A DNA stretch of 37,360 nucleotides. Source: Deltaproteobacteria bacterium. GTDB taxonomy: Bacteria; Desulfobacterota; Desulfobulbia; Desulfobulbales; Desulfurivibrionaceae. The translations under genes and the position numbers were made by a program. Shown here in pieces: positions 1 to 8,075 of this stretch. Below the pieces are notes generated by a model. It searched no databases, was not told where the DNA came from, and saw only the letters and a program-made list of their open reading frames with translations. Where the stretch lies: positions 1 to 37,360 of the forward strand of contig JAJZRF010000032.1 in assembly GCA_021847425.1 (NCBI GenBank), given 5' to 3'. Within the stretch, counting starts at the first letter, position 1. The number at the start of each line of letters is the position of its first letter.

Positions 1-1
1 G

Positions 2-160
2 TTATGCGTGGCCATTGCCGACCGGTGTCTTCTCAAGGTTGCCAACGGGGAGGCGATCACCGCGGATTTCAACCTGCTCCCCCAGGGTCTGCCTGTGGAG
101 CAATGGCTGCAATGTGCCCGCACCCTGACCATGGACAAAATCATGCCCATTGCCGCATGA
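2..160 (+). CDS. C-terminal fragment of an unidentified protein
   Basis: An open frame enters from the left edge and ends at TGA 158-160, giving the last 52 residues of a protein whose start lies outside the window. The translation reads like real protein (VAIADRCLLKVANGEAITAD, then LPQGLPVEQWLQCARTLTMD) rather than a shadow frame. It lies 61 bases before pepA on the same strand. I do not recognise the family and assign no function. Confidence 0.5.
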   Translation, partial: LCVAIADRCLLKVANGEAITADFNLLPQGLPVEQWLQCARTLTMDKIMPIAA

Positions 161-221
161 TTGGCGAGTTTGGCGCTTTGGCTTTTTACCATTCCAGCAA
201 TAACCGTTGAGGAGCATATCC

Positions 222-1712
222 ATGTTGCAGTTAACTAAGATTGGACCAAGGGACTATCGCGGCGATCTTCTGGTGTATTTAACGCGTCAGCCAGGGAAGG
301 GCTCTCCCCGCGTTGCCAGTGGCGCTGTCGATGGAGTTGTCCGGCGGGTGCATGCGCTTGGAGATTTTTCCGGAAAAGAGGGGGAACACCTGCTCTTTTA
401 CCCGGAACAAGAAAAACCGGGAATGCCGTCGGCAAAACGGATACTGGTTGTCGGTCTGGGCAAGGACGAACCGAGCCGTGAGATGTTCCGCAAGGCGGGC
501 GGGACCATCGCCTCCCTGGCCATGAAAAGCGAGGTTCGGGAGCTGTTGCTTGTCCTGCCTGACATTGCCTGTGGGATGGCCGATATGGTCGAAGGTCTGT
601 CCGAAGGTATTGTGCTGGGCGCCTATCGGTTCAATAAATATAAAACAAAAAAAGTCCCGGATGCCGCAGGGGAGATGTTACAGCAGGTTGCCCTGTATGC
701 TGAAGAGAACAAGGGAGCTGGTCCGGCGCTCAAGCTGGCTGAACTCGTCGCCCGGTCCGCTTGCCAGGCCCGCGATATGGCCAATGAACCGGCCAATTAC
801 TGGACCCCGGTCCATTTTTCCGAATATGGCAGACAGTTGGCGGCAGCCCACGGGATGAGGTGTACGGTACTGGATCATGCCCGGCTGAAAAAGCTGGGCA
901 TGGGCGGGATTCTTGGTGTCAATCAGGGCTCGGCCCAGCCCCCGGAAATGGTCATCCTTGAGTATGCAGTAAAGCCAAACGCGCCCACCCTGCTGCTGGT
1001 CGGCAAAGGACTTACCTTTGATTCCGGCGGCATCTCGCTTAAGCCCAGCCTCGGGATGGAAGAGATGAAGTACGATATGTGCGGTGGGGCTGCGGTCCTT
1101 TGCGCCATGCAGGCGGTTGCCCAAGCGAAACTCAAAGGGCTGAACCTGGTGGCGATTGTCCCGGCCACGGAAAATCTGCCCGGCCCGGCCGCCCTCAAAC
1201 CAGGAGACGTGATTACCCAGTATGGCGGCAAAAATGTGGAGGTGGTCAATACCGACGCAGAGGGCCGCCTGATCCTGGCCGATGCTCTGGCCTACGGCAT
1301 CAAAAAATACAAGCCGGACATGGTGATTGACGTTGCCACCCTGACCGGCGCCGTCATCATCGGCCTTGGCCATCACCGCACCGGCCTGTTGTCCAATGAC
1401 GATGACTTGTGCGACCGTCTGCTTGTTGCAGGGGAGCGCAGTGGTGAACCTCTGTGGCGGCTGCCTTTGGACCCGGAGTATACCAAGCAGCTCAAATCAG
1501 AGATTGCCGATCTTAAAAACGTCGGGAAAAAGGACGGCGGCACCATTACCGCCGCCGCCTTTCTCAAGGAGTTTGTCGGGGAGATCCCGTGGGCCCATCT
1601 GGATATTGCCGGCACGGCCTGGGACTTTACCGAAAAATCCTATATCCCCAAAGGGCCTTCCGGCATAGCGGTGCGCACCCTGTTCGATTTTATCAGAAAC
1701 TGGAAAAAGTAG
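222..1712 (+). CDS. pepA: Leucyl aminopeptidase (M17 family, PepA)
   Basis: Cytosolic dinuclear-metal aminopeptidase that removes N-terminal residues from peptides. The 496-residue length is normal for bacterial PepA. The two diagnostic M17 segments are present: GKGLTFDSGGISLKP near residue 262, with metal and catalytic residues, and NTDAEGRLILADAL near residue 343, with metal-ligand Asp and Glu and the catalytic Arg. I chose ATG 222 because GAGGAG at 209-214 lies seven bases before it; an in-frame TTG at 207 would place the ribosome site inside the gene. It converges with the minus-strand regulator gene. A weak GC hairpin follows the stop at 1714-1729. Family identity is secure; physiological substrates are not deducible. 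Confidence 0.95.
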   Translation: MLQLTKIGPRDYRGDLLVYLTRQPGKGSPRVASGAVDGVVRRVHALGDFSGKEGEHLLFYPEQEKPGMPSAKRILVVGLGKDEPSREMFRKAGGTIASLAMKSEVRELLLVLPDIACGMADMVEGLSEGIVLGAYRFNKYKTKKVPDAAGEMLQQVALYAEENKGAGPALKLAELVARSACQARDMANEPANYWTPVHFSEYGRQLAAAHGMRCTVLDHARLKKLGMGGILGVNQGSAQPPEMVILEYAVKPNAPTLLLVGKGLTFDSGGISLKPSLGMEEMKYDMCGGAAVLCAMQAVAQAKLKGLNLVAIVPATENLPGPAALKPGDVITQYGGKNVEVVNTDAEGRLILADALAYGIKKYKPDMVIDVATLTGAVIIGLGHHRTGLLSNDDDLCDRLLVAGERSGEPLWRLPLDPEYTKQLKSEIADLKNVGKKDGGTITAAAFLKEFVGEIPWAHLDIAGTAWDFTEKSYIPKGPSGIAVRTLFDFIRNWKK

Positions 1713-1713
1713 G

Positions 1714-1729
1714 GGGCCAGGCGTGGCCC
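1714..1729 (+). terminator. Short GC-rich hairpin after pepA
   Basis: GGGCCA and TGGCCC form a six-pair stem with a GGCG loop immediately after the pepA stop. It is followed by TTGTAAAAG rather than a real T-run, so terminator function is only possible. Confidence 0.3.
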
Positions 1730-1825
1730 TTGTAAAAGTCCTGGCGGAAAAGCCTGCGGGAAGCGAGCGGCGCGAGGCCTCGATCCAGTAATCTTGGCAA
1801 GCAACCTGCTGAGATCGGTTCTGCG

Positions 1826-2260
1826 TCATGGTTTTTGGCAGTTGCTGGTCGTTGCCAGATCCTCGACCTGCTTCATGGCCCGGATATAGACCTCGCAGTT
1901 GTCACATTGCCCAAACTCCTTGGAGCAGGCCGTGCTGGCTCGCTGCCAGCAGGGGATGGACCTGTCGATATAGGCGGAACAACGGTCCCTTTTTTCGGCG
2001 GGGCACTTGGTTATCTCCCAGCAGGGGGTGAGTTCGAGCAGCATCTTGATGCCGGGGATGCTGATGCCTTTTTCGTGGATCAGGGTGCGCAGGCAGGTGA
2101 TCCACTCAATGTCATTGTTCGAAAAATAACGCTTGTTGCCCTGCCGGGCCGGCTTGATCAGCTTCTCTTCTTCATATATCCGCAAGGTCCGGGGGTGAAC
2201 GGAAAGAAGTTTCGCCGCAACACTGATCGGGTAAATGGGTTCGCTGTTGTCAAGTGTCAT
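1826..2260 (-). CDS. MerR-family (HspR-like) regulator with cysteine-rich C-terminus
   Basis: DNA-binding regulator of 144 residues. Residues 9 to about 75 form a MerR winged helix: ISVAAKLLSVHPRTLRIYEE, then KRYFSNNDIEWI. This resembles HspR, which represses chaperone genes, but no dnaK or clpB is adjacent. The second half is unusual. From residue 80 it holds CW..-x-C, a Cys about 8 residues on, PCW, then four more Cys, ending near CDNC, so seven in about 45 residues. This suggests a metal or Fe-S site that could make the protein a redox or metal sensor. ATG 2260 was chosen because GGAG lies six bases upstream on the minus strand; the frame runs further to 2332 without a better ribosome site. 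It lies downstream of the cytochrome gene on the same strand, with an inverted repeat between. Target genes are unknown. Confidence 0.8.
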   Translation of the reverse strand: MTLDNSEPIYPISVAAKLLSVHPRTLRIYEEEKLIKPARQGNKRYFSNNDIEWITCLRTLIHEKGISIPGIKMLLELTPCWEITKCPAEKRDRCSAYIDRSIPCWQRASTACSKEFGQCDNCEVYIRAMKQVEDLATTSNCQKP

Positions 2261-2311
2261 CTTTTGCTCCGTGATCAGTCTTGACTGATATCGTTTTCGC
2301 TTAAACAGCGG

Positions 2312-2349
2312 CTGGAGAAGGGGGCCCGGCAAACGCGGTCCTTCTCCAG
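2312..2349 (-). terminator. Long perfect inverted repeat between cytochrome and MerR genes
   Basis: CTGGAGAAGG (2312-2321) and CCTTCTCCAG (2340-2349) pair perfectly over ten bases. The repeat sits 10 bp beyond the cytochrome stop and upstream of the MerR gene. No U-run follows on the minus strand, so it may be a terminator for the cytochrome gene or an operator or RNA element of the MerR gene. Confidence 0.45.
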
Positions 2350-2359
2350 TATATCATTT

Positions 2360-3802
2360 TTACAGTCCGCGCAGTGTTTTCAAAACCTTGGGGTTCTCCT
2401 CGTCTTCGGCCAGAATGATATGACAGGTGTCACAGTCCATGGAGATGGTTTCCCCCGCCTTGGTCTTATGGTCGTCATCATGACAGCGGAAACAGCCTGA
2501 ATCATTTTTGTGGCCAAGGAAATTTCTGTAGGTATTCCACTCTATCTTCATCTCCGGGAAGACATTTTCCGTGTAGGCCGCCTGGATGCCGCTGATGGCC
2601 TTTTCCAGAAGCGGCATGTTGCTGTCCACCAGTTTTGGATAATCCCTCCGGTACCGGGCCCGAATTTCGGTGGCGATGTTGTCTTTGGCCTCTTCCTGGC
2701 TGGCATAGGTTTTCGTGATCAACTCCAGTCCGTTCTTCTTTATGTAGGGAAGGGAGACAGGAATATTTCCGTGCAACAGCTTTTGATCCAGGGCTTCATC
2801 CGGGGAGAGGTAGATGTGGGTCGGGCGATTGTGGCAGTCGATGCAGTCCATGGTCCTGACTTCACCGGCAGGTCCGGCCTTTGTTTCTGGCTCTTTTGTG
2901 AAAACCACCTGGGTGCCGTCCGGCTTGAAGAGTGTTACCTTGTTGATTTTTTCTCGTGCCCTGTCCGTATGGGTGTAGGTTATTTTATTTTCCGGGGCCA
3001 CATGCCAGTGAATGCCCTGGGCGTTGCTGCCCTGGTATCCGCCCGAACCAACCTTGAGGAGAAGCACGGTCTGGATATGGGTGTTTTTTTCATCGGGTTT
3101 GAATTTATCCCGGATATAGAGCTTGTCCCCATGAAATAATTCAGGCCGGTGACATTCCTCGCAGGTCTCCCGGGCCGGACGCAAGCCATGGACAGGGGTT
3201 TGGATGGGCCTGCTATAGGTATTGAAGGCAACGGCAAAAAGTTGTCTTACCCCTGAAATCTTCGATTTTGCAAACCACTGGGCGCCAGGGCCGATATGGC
3301 ATTCCACGCAGCGGACCCGAGAGTGGGGAGAATTTTTGTAGGCGGTGTACTCCGGCGTCATGACCGTATGGCAGAATTGCCCGCAGAATGCGACGGATTC
3401 GGTATAGTGGTAGCCCGTGTAGGAAATGAGGCCGAGGATGAAAAGATTAAGCAGGGTAAGGGTGGTTGCCAGAACAATAAGCTTCCGTATTTTGGCGAAC
3501 CGAGTCGGGGCGGTGAATTGTTCTTTCAGGTACTCATAGGTGAAGATGCCCACCGCTTCCTTGCCCTTGAAGAAAAAAAGGCCCAGGAAAACGAGGACCA
3601 GTCCCACCATGAAGAGCGGGCCAAGAACCATATAGATGACAAACCCGAAATAAGCGTTTGCCGGAATTCCCATGATATCGAGAACCGCCGAAATCAGCAG
3701 GATCGGAAAGGTAAGGGTGGTGATGACGGCGCCTACCAGGGAAACCTTGCTGCGTGCAATGCCATTGACAAACGTCTTGATAATGTCTGTGAATTTGACC
3801 AA
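2360..3802 (-). CDS. Membrane-anchored multihaem cytochrome c (NapC/NirT-like)
   Basis: Probable quinol-linked multihaem cytochrome passing electrons between the membrane quinone pool and periplasmic carriers. The 480-residue protein has hydrophobic segments near residues 20-40, 53-78 and 107-130, then a periplasmic part. Haem motifs are C140-GQF-C144-H (CxxxCH, one residue longer than usual), CVECH near 165, CEECH near 214, CIDCH near 320, CFRCH near 441 and CDTCH near 462: five canonical sites and one variant. The predicted start is TTG 3802, since GGGAGGA lies about seven bases upstream; an ATG at 3809 is in another frame. The 265-bp AT-rich gap upstream (3803-4067) probably holds its promoter. 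The family is clear from haem number and topology; its redox partner is not. Confidence 0.85.
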   Translation of the reverse strand: MVKFTDIIKTFVNGIARSKVSLVGAVITTLTFPILLISAVLDIMGIPANAYFGFVIYMVLGPLFMVGLVLVFLGLFFFKGKEAVGIFTYEYLKEQFTAPTRFAKIRKLIVLATTLTLLNLFILGLISYTGYHYTESVAFCGQFCHTVMTPEYTAYKNSPHSRVRCVECHIGPGAQWFAKSKISGVRQLFAVAFNTYSRPIQTPVHGLRPARETCEECHRPELFHGDKLYIRDKFKPDEKNTHIQTVLLLKVGSGGYQGSNAQGIHWHVAPENKITYTHTDRAREKINKVTLFKPDGTQVVFTKEPETKAGPAGEVRTMDCIDCHNRPTHIYLSPDEALDQKLLHGNIPVSLPYIKKNGLELITKTYASQEEAKDNIATEIRARYRRDYPKLVDSNMPLLEKAISGIQAAYTENVFPEMKIEWNTYRNFLGHKNDSGCFRCHDDDHKTKAGETISMDCDTCHIILAEDEENPKVLKTLRGL

Positions 3803-4067
3803 TGCTCATCCTCCCGTCTCGATTGTTTTCATGGTTTCGTATTCCGTGAAATCTCGCCTCCCTGGTAATCTATCATAAATTTTTTCAAAGAAAAAACAAA
3901 TAATTTTAATAAGTTATGTGCAAGTTAGAGGTGTAAGTATTATAGGACTAAGAAATTTGCGGAATTTGCTGAAACAAAAAAATATCAGTTTTCGGTTAAT
4001 CATAATATCGCAAAAGAACAGGGGGAAGGCGCACAATACGTTATTGGCAGTGAGGAAGGGGGCAGTA

Positions 4068-5954
4068 TCAGTTGCTTGGCGAAACCAGATGAGCGCAATG
4101 GCTCCCGGCCGGGCAGGTCATGCACTCGTGGATCTTACCCTCGCTGGATTCCGTTGTTTCATGAGCCTGTTTTTTCTGGGAGCATTCGAAGATTATTTCC
4201 ATCTCTTCCCGGTCCAGGGTCTCTGTCTGCAGGAGAATTTCCGCAAGATGTTTTAAAAAAGGCTTTTCTTGCTGCAGGATGGCGTATGCTCTCTGGTAGC
4301 AATCCTCCACCAGTTTTCGCACCTCCATGTCGATGTGCCTGGCGGTGGTTTCGCTGTAGATCAGCTGGTTTGACTGGTCTCCCAGGAAGCCTTCGTCGGA
4401 CTTGGCATAGGCCAGTGGGCCGATGATTTCATTCATCCCCCACTGGCACACCATCTTGGTGGCGATCTGGGTGGCGCGCAAGAGATCGTCTTCCGCTCCG
4501 GTGGTCTGCTGGTTGAGGCCGATTCTTTCCGCGGCTCTGCCGCCCATGAGAATGGTGATTCTGGCCTGCAGGTCTTCCTTGGTGTAGGCCTGCCGGTCGA
4601 TAAGGCTTTGCTGCTGGGTATGGCCCATGGCCCGGCCGCGGGGAATAATGGTGATTTTTCGGATGGGGTCGGTCCCGGGAAGGTAGCGGGTGACAATGGC
4701 ATGTCCGGCCTCGTGATAGGCCATGGTCCGTCGGTCATCCTTGCTGATCACAAAGCCCTTGCGCTCGATGCCGATAAGAATCCGGTCCTTTGCCTCGTTA
4801 AAATCGCTCGCTTCGATGCCTTCCTTGTTTTCCCGCGCCGCGATCAGGGCGGCCTCGTTCACGAGATTGGCCAGTTCGGCGCCGGTAAAGCCGGGGGTGC
4901 TTCTGGCAACCTCGGCCAGATCGACACTTTCCGAGATGGTCACGCGTTTGCTGTGTACCTGGATGATTTTTAACCTGCCCTTCACATCCGGGGGCAGAAT
5001 GGTTATCTGTCTGTCAAAACGTCCTGGACGCCTCAGGGCCGGATCGAGAATGTCCGGGCGGTTGGTGGCGGCCAGAACGATGATGGTATCGTCATGGCTG
5101 AAGCCGTCCATCTCGACGAGCAGAGCGTTGAGGGTTTGACCCCGTTCATCCTGCCCGCCGACCGCGCCTCCTGCGCTGCGGTGCGCGCCAACCGCATCGA
5201 TTTCGTCAATAAAGACGATGCAGGGGGCGTTTTTCTTGGCTTCCCGGAAAAGATCCCGGACCCTGGAAGCACCAACCCCCACGAACATCTCCACGAAGTC
5301 AGAGCCGCTGAAGCTGTAAAATGGAACCCCGGACTCACCGGCAATGGCTTTGGCCAAAAGAGTTTTGCCTGTGCCGGGAGGGCCTTGCAGGAGAACGCCC
5401 TTGGGCAGGCTGGCGCCGAGACGGCTGAATTTTTTTGGCTCCTTGAGGAAGTTGACAATCTCCTGAAGTTCCTCTTTTGCCTCTGGGATGCCGGCAACAT
5501 CGTCAAAGGTTACGGGTATGTTGTTTTTATCGAAATGAATCACCTTGTTTTTGGCAAATTCAGGCTCCTCTTCCCCCCCCCGCTGCTGGCTGCGCATCAT
5601 CATCAGCCAGCCGATCAGGATGACGCTGATCGGCAGCGTGACTGTAAAGAGGTTCCAGAAGGGAGAGGGGCGGTCATCTTCGGCGGTGATGGCAATCTTT
5701 TTTTGGGCAAGTTTGCCCATGAGGTCATCCACGTCTGGAGAAAATGTCGAGAATTCACGGCCATAAATATCCGTGAGCGTGATGTTGCCGCCCTTGAGGT
5801 GCACTTCTGCGATCTCGTTATTTTTCAGGTTGGTCAGGAACTCGTTGTATTTCAGGGGAGGCTTGGTGTTTTCCAGCTTCCAGAAAAGAGCGGTGGCAAG
5901 GCCGATAACCCCGAGGACAACGATGAGGAAGAGCGTGTAGATAAGTCTCGTCAT
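4068..5954 (-). CDS. ftsH: ATP-dependent zinc metalloprotease FtsH
   Basis: Membrane-bound AAA+ protease that degrades misfolded membrane proteins and some soluble regulators. From ATG 5954 the protein is 628 residues. It has an N-terminal membrane segment ([20 protein letters not shown]), a periplasmic domain, a second membrane segment ([13 protein letters not shown]), Walker A GPPGTGKT near residue 190, Walker B VFIDEID, the second region of homology, and the zinc site HEAGH near residue 413. In-frame ATGs at 6002 and 6068 would add 16 or 38 residues; a GGGAGGA near 6020 is too far from 6002 to decide, so the start is uncertain. The C-terminal tail carries an odd Cys cluster (CMTC, then a third Cys six residues on). 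No obvious terminator follows the stop. Confidence 0.95.
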   Translation of the reverse strand: MTRLIYTLFLIVVLGVIGLATALFWKLENTKPPLKYNEFLTNLKNNEIAEVHLKGGNITLTDIYGREFSTFSPDVDDLMGKLAQKKIAITAEDDRPSPFWNLFTVTLPISVILIGWLMMMRSQQRGGEEEPEFAKNKVIHFDKNNIPVTFDDVAGIPEAKEELQEIVNFLKEPKKFSRLGASLPKGVLLQGPPGTGKTLLAKAIAGESGVPFYSFSGSDFVEMFVGVGASRVRDLFREAKKNAPCIVFIDEIDAVGAHRSAGGAVGGQDERGQTLNALLVEMDGFSHDDTIIVLAATNRPDILDPALRRPGRFDRQITILPPDVKGRLKIIQVHSKRVTISESVDLAEVARSTPGFTGAELANLVNEAALIAARENKEGIEASDFNEAKDRILIGIERKGFVISKDDRRTMAYHEAGHAIVTRYLPGTDPIRKITIIPRGRAMGHTQQQSLIDRQAYTKEDLQARITILMGGRAAERIGLNQQTTGAEDDLLRATQIATKMVCQWGMNEIIGPLAYAKSDEGFLGDQSNQLIYSETTARHIDMEVRKLVEDCYQRAYAILQQEKPFLKHLAEILLQTETLDREEMEIIFECSQKKQAHETTESSEGKIHECMTCPAGSHCAHLVSPSN

Positions 5955-6083
5955 GGCAACCTGTTCCTGCTTGTGAGGCGCTTGCGCCCCAAGGCTTGAC
6001 ATTGTCCGGCTTTCGGAATTTCCTCCCGATTTTCTTATATTGTACCGGAAGCAGTATCCTGCTGCCAATTATAAATGAGAAAA

Positions 6084-6113
6084 GCCCGGAACGTACGCAG
6101 GGTACGCCCGGGC
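6084..6113 (-). terminator. Intrinsic terminator of the small membrane-protein operon
   Basis: GCCCGG (6084-6089) pairs with CCGGGC (6108-6113), and inside it CGTAC (6092-6096) pairs with GTACG (6102-6106) around a GCAGG loop. Read on the minus strand the stem ends in CTTTTCTC, a short T-rich run. It separates the 6156-6296 gene from ftsH. Confidence 0.65.
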
Positions 6114-6155
6114 CTGTCTTTGTGCTGGTGTTTTCTTGTTCTGAAGACGTTACGG

Positions 6156-6296
6156 CTAAATGCCGTTAAAGGCGGCAAGCCATCCCTTTACGAATTCTGT
6201 GATCCCGCCACTTTTAATAAGCCCCCCGACCAGGAAAAGGAAGCCGCTTATCCCTATGATCGCTCCGACGCAGAACACAACACCCAGACTCGCCAT
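6156..6296 (-). CDS. Small single-span membrane protein (46 aa)
   Basis: I do not recognise a named family. The 46-residue protein is almost wholly hydrophobic (VVFCVGAIIGISGFLFLVGG), then a short amphipathic end with KGWLAAFNG. ATG 6296 is preceded by GAGGTTACT, an acceptable ribosome site. Its last 25 residues align without gaps to the last 25 of the product encoded just upstream (6440-6658): both have an aliphatic-V-G start, then a Gly, a Trp near the end, an Ala three residues on and a final Gly. The two are probably tandem paralogues in one transcript. A terminator follows at 6084-6113. Confidence 0.55.
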   Translation of the reverse strand: MASLGVVFCVGAIIGISGFLFLVGGLIKSGGITEFVKGWLAAFNGI

Positions 6297-6439
6297 AGTA
6301 ACCTCACGGCCAATATCGGTGTCGTGCTGGGGGCCGCCATGAAAGGCCTGCCATCTCGCTCTTTCTTTTACCTTGGCTATGGCGAACGCCTTCCGCCTGG
6401 GAGTTGTTTTCCGCACATGGGTCGGGATGTTTTTGCCTG

Positions 6440-6658
6440 TCATCCGCCGGTTACCGCAGAAATCCAAGCCCTGGCCAGAGAAATGGGGGTGCCGGTGGCG
6501 AGCAATGCCCCCACAAAACAGGCCACTGACCATAGCCCGACCATGGTTGAGATTGTGCCAAATACCGCCAGGGAGCCGGTCGAAATTCTGGTGTCTGTTA
6601 TTTCTCGTGTCACAGATCTGGTTTTGTTTCTGCTTTTTGTCAACGATGCATGTGTCAT
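6440..6658 (-). CDS. Small single-span membrane protein (72 aa)
   Basis: Unrecognised 72-residue protein with a basic, hydrophilic N-terminal third (SLTKSRNKTRSVTRE) and one membrane span (GLWSVACFVGALLATG), ending ARAWISAVTGG. By the positive-inside rule the N-terminus would be cytoplasmic. ATG 6658 is chosen because AAGGAGG stands six bases upstream; the frame could open 18 bases earlier but would lose this site. A well-formed promoter (6717-6744) and a palindrome (6692-6706) lie upstream, supporting real expression. It resembles the 46-residue product encoded 143 bp downstream. Confidence 0.6.
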   Translation of the reverse strand: MTHASLTKSRNKTRSVTREITDTRISTGSLAVFGTISTMVGLWSVACFVGALLATGTPISLARAWISAVTGG

Positions 6659-6691
6659 GATTCGCCTCCTTCCCATGGGATGAATGTTTCT

Positions 6692-6706
6692 GAGTGACGT
6701 TCACTC
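6692..6706. promoter_or_regulatory. Operator-like palindrome
   Basis: GAGTGA-CGT-TCACTC is a perfect inverted repeat with six-base arms and a three-base spacer. It lies just downstream of the predicted -10 box, about where transcription would start, and upstream of the AAGGAGG ribosome site of the 6440-6658 gene. Its position suits a repressor operator; I cannot name the regulator. Confidence 0.4.
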
Positions 6707-6716
6707 CTGTAATATG

Positions 6717-6744
6717 ATAATAAGTTGTTTTAACGGGAAGTCAA
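6717..6744 (-). promoter_or_regulatory. Sigma-70-type promoter for the small membrane-protein genes
   Basis: Read on the minus strand, TTGACT (6739-6744) and TATTAT (6717-6722) are separated by 16 bases, each matching five of six consensus bases. The predicted start near 6710 gives a leader of about 50 bases. Confidence 0.5.
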
Positions 6745-6894
6745 CCATAAAAATGCGTAATTTCAAATAGTTACATGTAAACTGCGGATGTGAGGATTGT
6801 GGGACGGAGATGGGATAGCATCAGGCGAATATATAGTTTCCGGCAATGATGACAATTGTGAATGGCAGATGCTGGTCAGGACCGGAAGGATATG

Positions 6895-6919
6895 GGCACG
6901 GGGGGTGATCCCCCGTGCC
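6895..6919 (-). terminator. GC-rich hairpin downstream of nosL
   Basis: GGCACGGGGG and CCCCCGTGCC pair over ten bases with a five-base loop, about 50 bases after the nosL stop. No clear U-run follows on either strand, so it may terminate poorly or protect the 3' end of the regB-regA-nosL mRNA. Confidence 0.5.
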
Positions 6920-6969
6920 TTGTTGTGGAGCGTCTTATTGCATGGGAGAGTGCGCTGGCTATTTATCTG

Positions 6970-7509
6970 TTAGCGCATTCTGCCCATGAGCGGCTTGATC
7001 GTGGCCATGCTGATGTTCGCATAGGTGTCGATGGTCCCGCCGTTTGCTTTCTGGAATTCTTCGGCAGAGGCGCGGGTGGCAAAGGGGATAAGCTCCTTGC
7101 CCATCGGGCCCATCTCCTTGCTGCCGATCACATAGTGAGCTGTCTTGCCGTCAAGCCACTTGCCGCTTTTGAAGTCCTTCACCCACACCGCAGCCACCTG
7201 TTCCGCCGTGCGTCCGGGCGCGAACTTCTGCATGTTGAGAAGAAAACGGAACATGCATTTGTTGCCGTCAAAGGCTGCCATTGTGCCGTCGGTGAAGATG
7301 ACCTGGGCCTGCCATTTGGGATAGCGGTGCGGATACATGCCGCAGGCCGCGCAACTCATTGTCTCGGTAATTGTCTGGGGTTCCTGGCTTGCGGGGTGCG
7401 CGGGGGTGCTCTCAGCGGCAAAGGCCAGGGGAGATAGCAGCAGCATTGCGGTCAGTCCCAGGAAAATAAGCCGGGGCAGGATACGTCTGCCAGTTGGTTT
7501 GGTGTGCAT
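6970..7509 (-). CDS. nosL: NosL-family copper-binding protein
   Basis: NosL proteins bind Cu(I) outside the cytoplasmic membrane, classically to supply nitrous oxide reductase. This 179-residue protein has a signal peptide (hydrophobic core LIFLGLTAMLLLSPLAFA, likely cut after AFA) but no lipobox Cys, unlike classical NosL lipoproteins. The metal region is CAACGMYPHRYPKW near residues 53-66, followed by FDGNKCMF and the family motif IGSKEMGPMGKELIPF. AAGGAG lies seven bases before ATG 7509. It is the last gene of a regB-regA-nosL transcript, 29 bp after regA, and no nosZ is in the window. It may therefore serve another copper enzyme or respiratory protein under redox control. Family assignment is firm; target is inferred. 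Confidence 0.88.
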   Translation of the reverse strand: MHTKPTGRRILPRLIFLGLTAMLLLSPLAFAAESTPAHPASQEPQTITETMSCAACGMYPHRYPKWQAQVIFTDGTMAAFDGNKCMFRFLLNMQKFAPGRTAEQVAAVWVKDFKSGKWLDGKTAHYVIGSKEMGPMGKELIPFATRASAEEFQKANGGTIDTYANISMATIKPLMGRMR

Positions 7510-7538
7510 GCTCGTCTCCTTGTGTGATGGTTAGGGTT

Positions 7539-8075
7539 TTATTTGTTTGGCGGGTACTTTTGCAGCTTTCGTTGCAGGGTTCTCCGGTGCAGGTCGAGTT
7601 TTTTGGCGGCCAGGGAGATATTCCCATCGCAGTCGGTGAGCACGCGATTGATGTGTTCCCACTCGGCCCGTGCCAGGGAAGGGGCCGAGAACTCATCTTG
7701 ACCCACCTCCAGCGCAAGTTCGGGGTTTCTGGCAAAGGCGCCGAGAATATCGTCCACATCCGCCGGTTTCGGCAGGTAGTAGAGTGCTCCCAGCCGAACT
7801 GCTTCCGTGGCCGTGGCGATGCTGCCGTAGCCGGTAAGTACGACCAGTTGCATGTCCGGGTTGGTGGCCCTGGCCGCGGCAATGAGTTCCAGCCCCGATC
7901 TGCCGGGCATCTTGAGGTCAATCACGCCGAGATCCGGTTTTTGTTCACCAATGACCCGCAAGGCTTCATCGAAACCACCGGCGGTGAAGACCGTGAATCC
8001 CCGCTGGCTGAAAGCCTTTGCCAGCCGTTCTCTGAACAGCTCCTCATCGTCAACGAGAAGAATCGTTTTATTCAT
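7539..8075 (-). CDS. regA: RegA/PrrA/ActR-type redox response regulator
   Basis: Response regulator of 178 residues. The receiver domain (residues 1 to about 120) has acidic pocket DDEE near residue 9, phospho-acceptor D53 in GVIDLKMPG, and switch Thr and Lys (VLTGYGS, LPKPADV). A short linker leads to a Fis-type helix-turn-helix (DCDGNISLAAKKLDLHRRTL), characteristic of the RegA/PrrA/ActR family. ATG 8075 is preceded by GGAGGT with five-base spacing; an upstream in-frame ATG at 8117 lies inside regB. Its start overlaps the regB stop by eight bases, which implies translational coupling. The pair is expected to adjust respiratory gene expression to the redox state of the quinone pool. Confidence 0.92.
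   Translation of the reverse strand: MNKTILLVDDEELFRERLAKAFSQRGFTVFTAGGFDEALRVIGEQKPDLGVIDLKMPGRSGLELIAAARATNPDMQLVVLTGYGSIATATEAVRLGALYYLPKPADVDDILGAFARNPELALEVGQDEFSAPSLARAEWEHINRVLTDCDGNISLAAKKLDLHRRTLQRKLQKYPPNK

Larger units (their letters stand above)
6659..6969. other. 311-bp intergenic region between nosL and the small membrane-protein genes
   Basis: It holds the minus-strand promoter and palindrome of the downstream small genes and a strong GC hairpin behind nosL (6895-6919). An imperfect palindrome centred on ACATGT near 6774 may be another binding site. I see no convincing coding sequence or RNA gene. Confidence 0.5.

Noticed and set aside
3806-3832. Eight-codon leader ORF before the cytochrome gene, with its stop just ahead of the TTG start
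   Set aside because: It is short, has no ribosome site of its own, and simply contains the cytochrome ribosome site as GGA codons. Chance is the simplest explanation.
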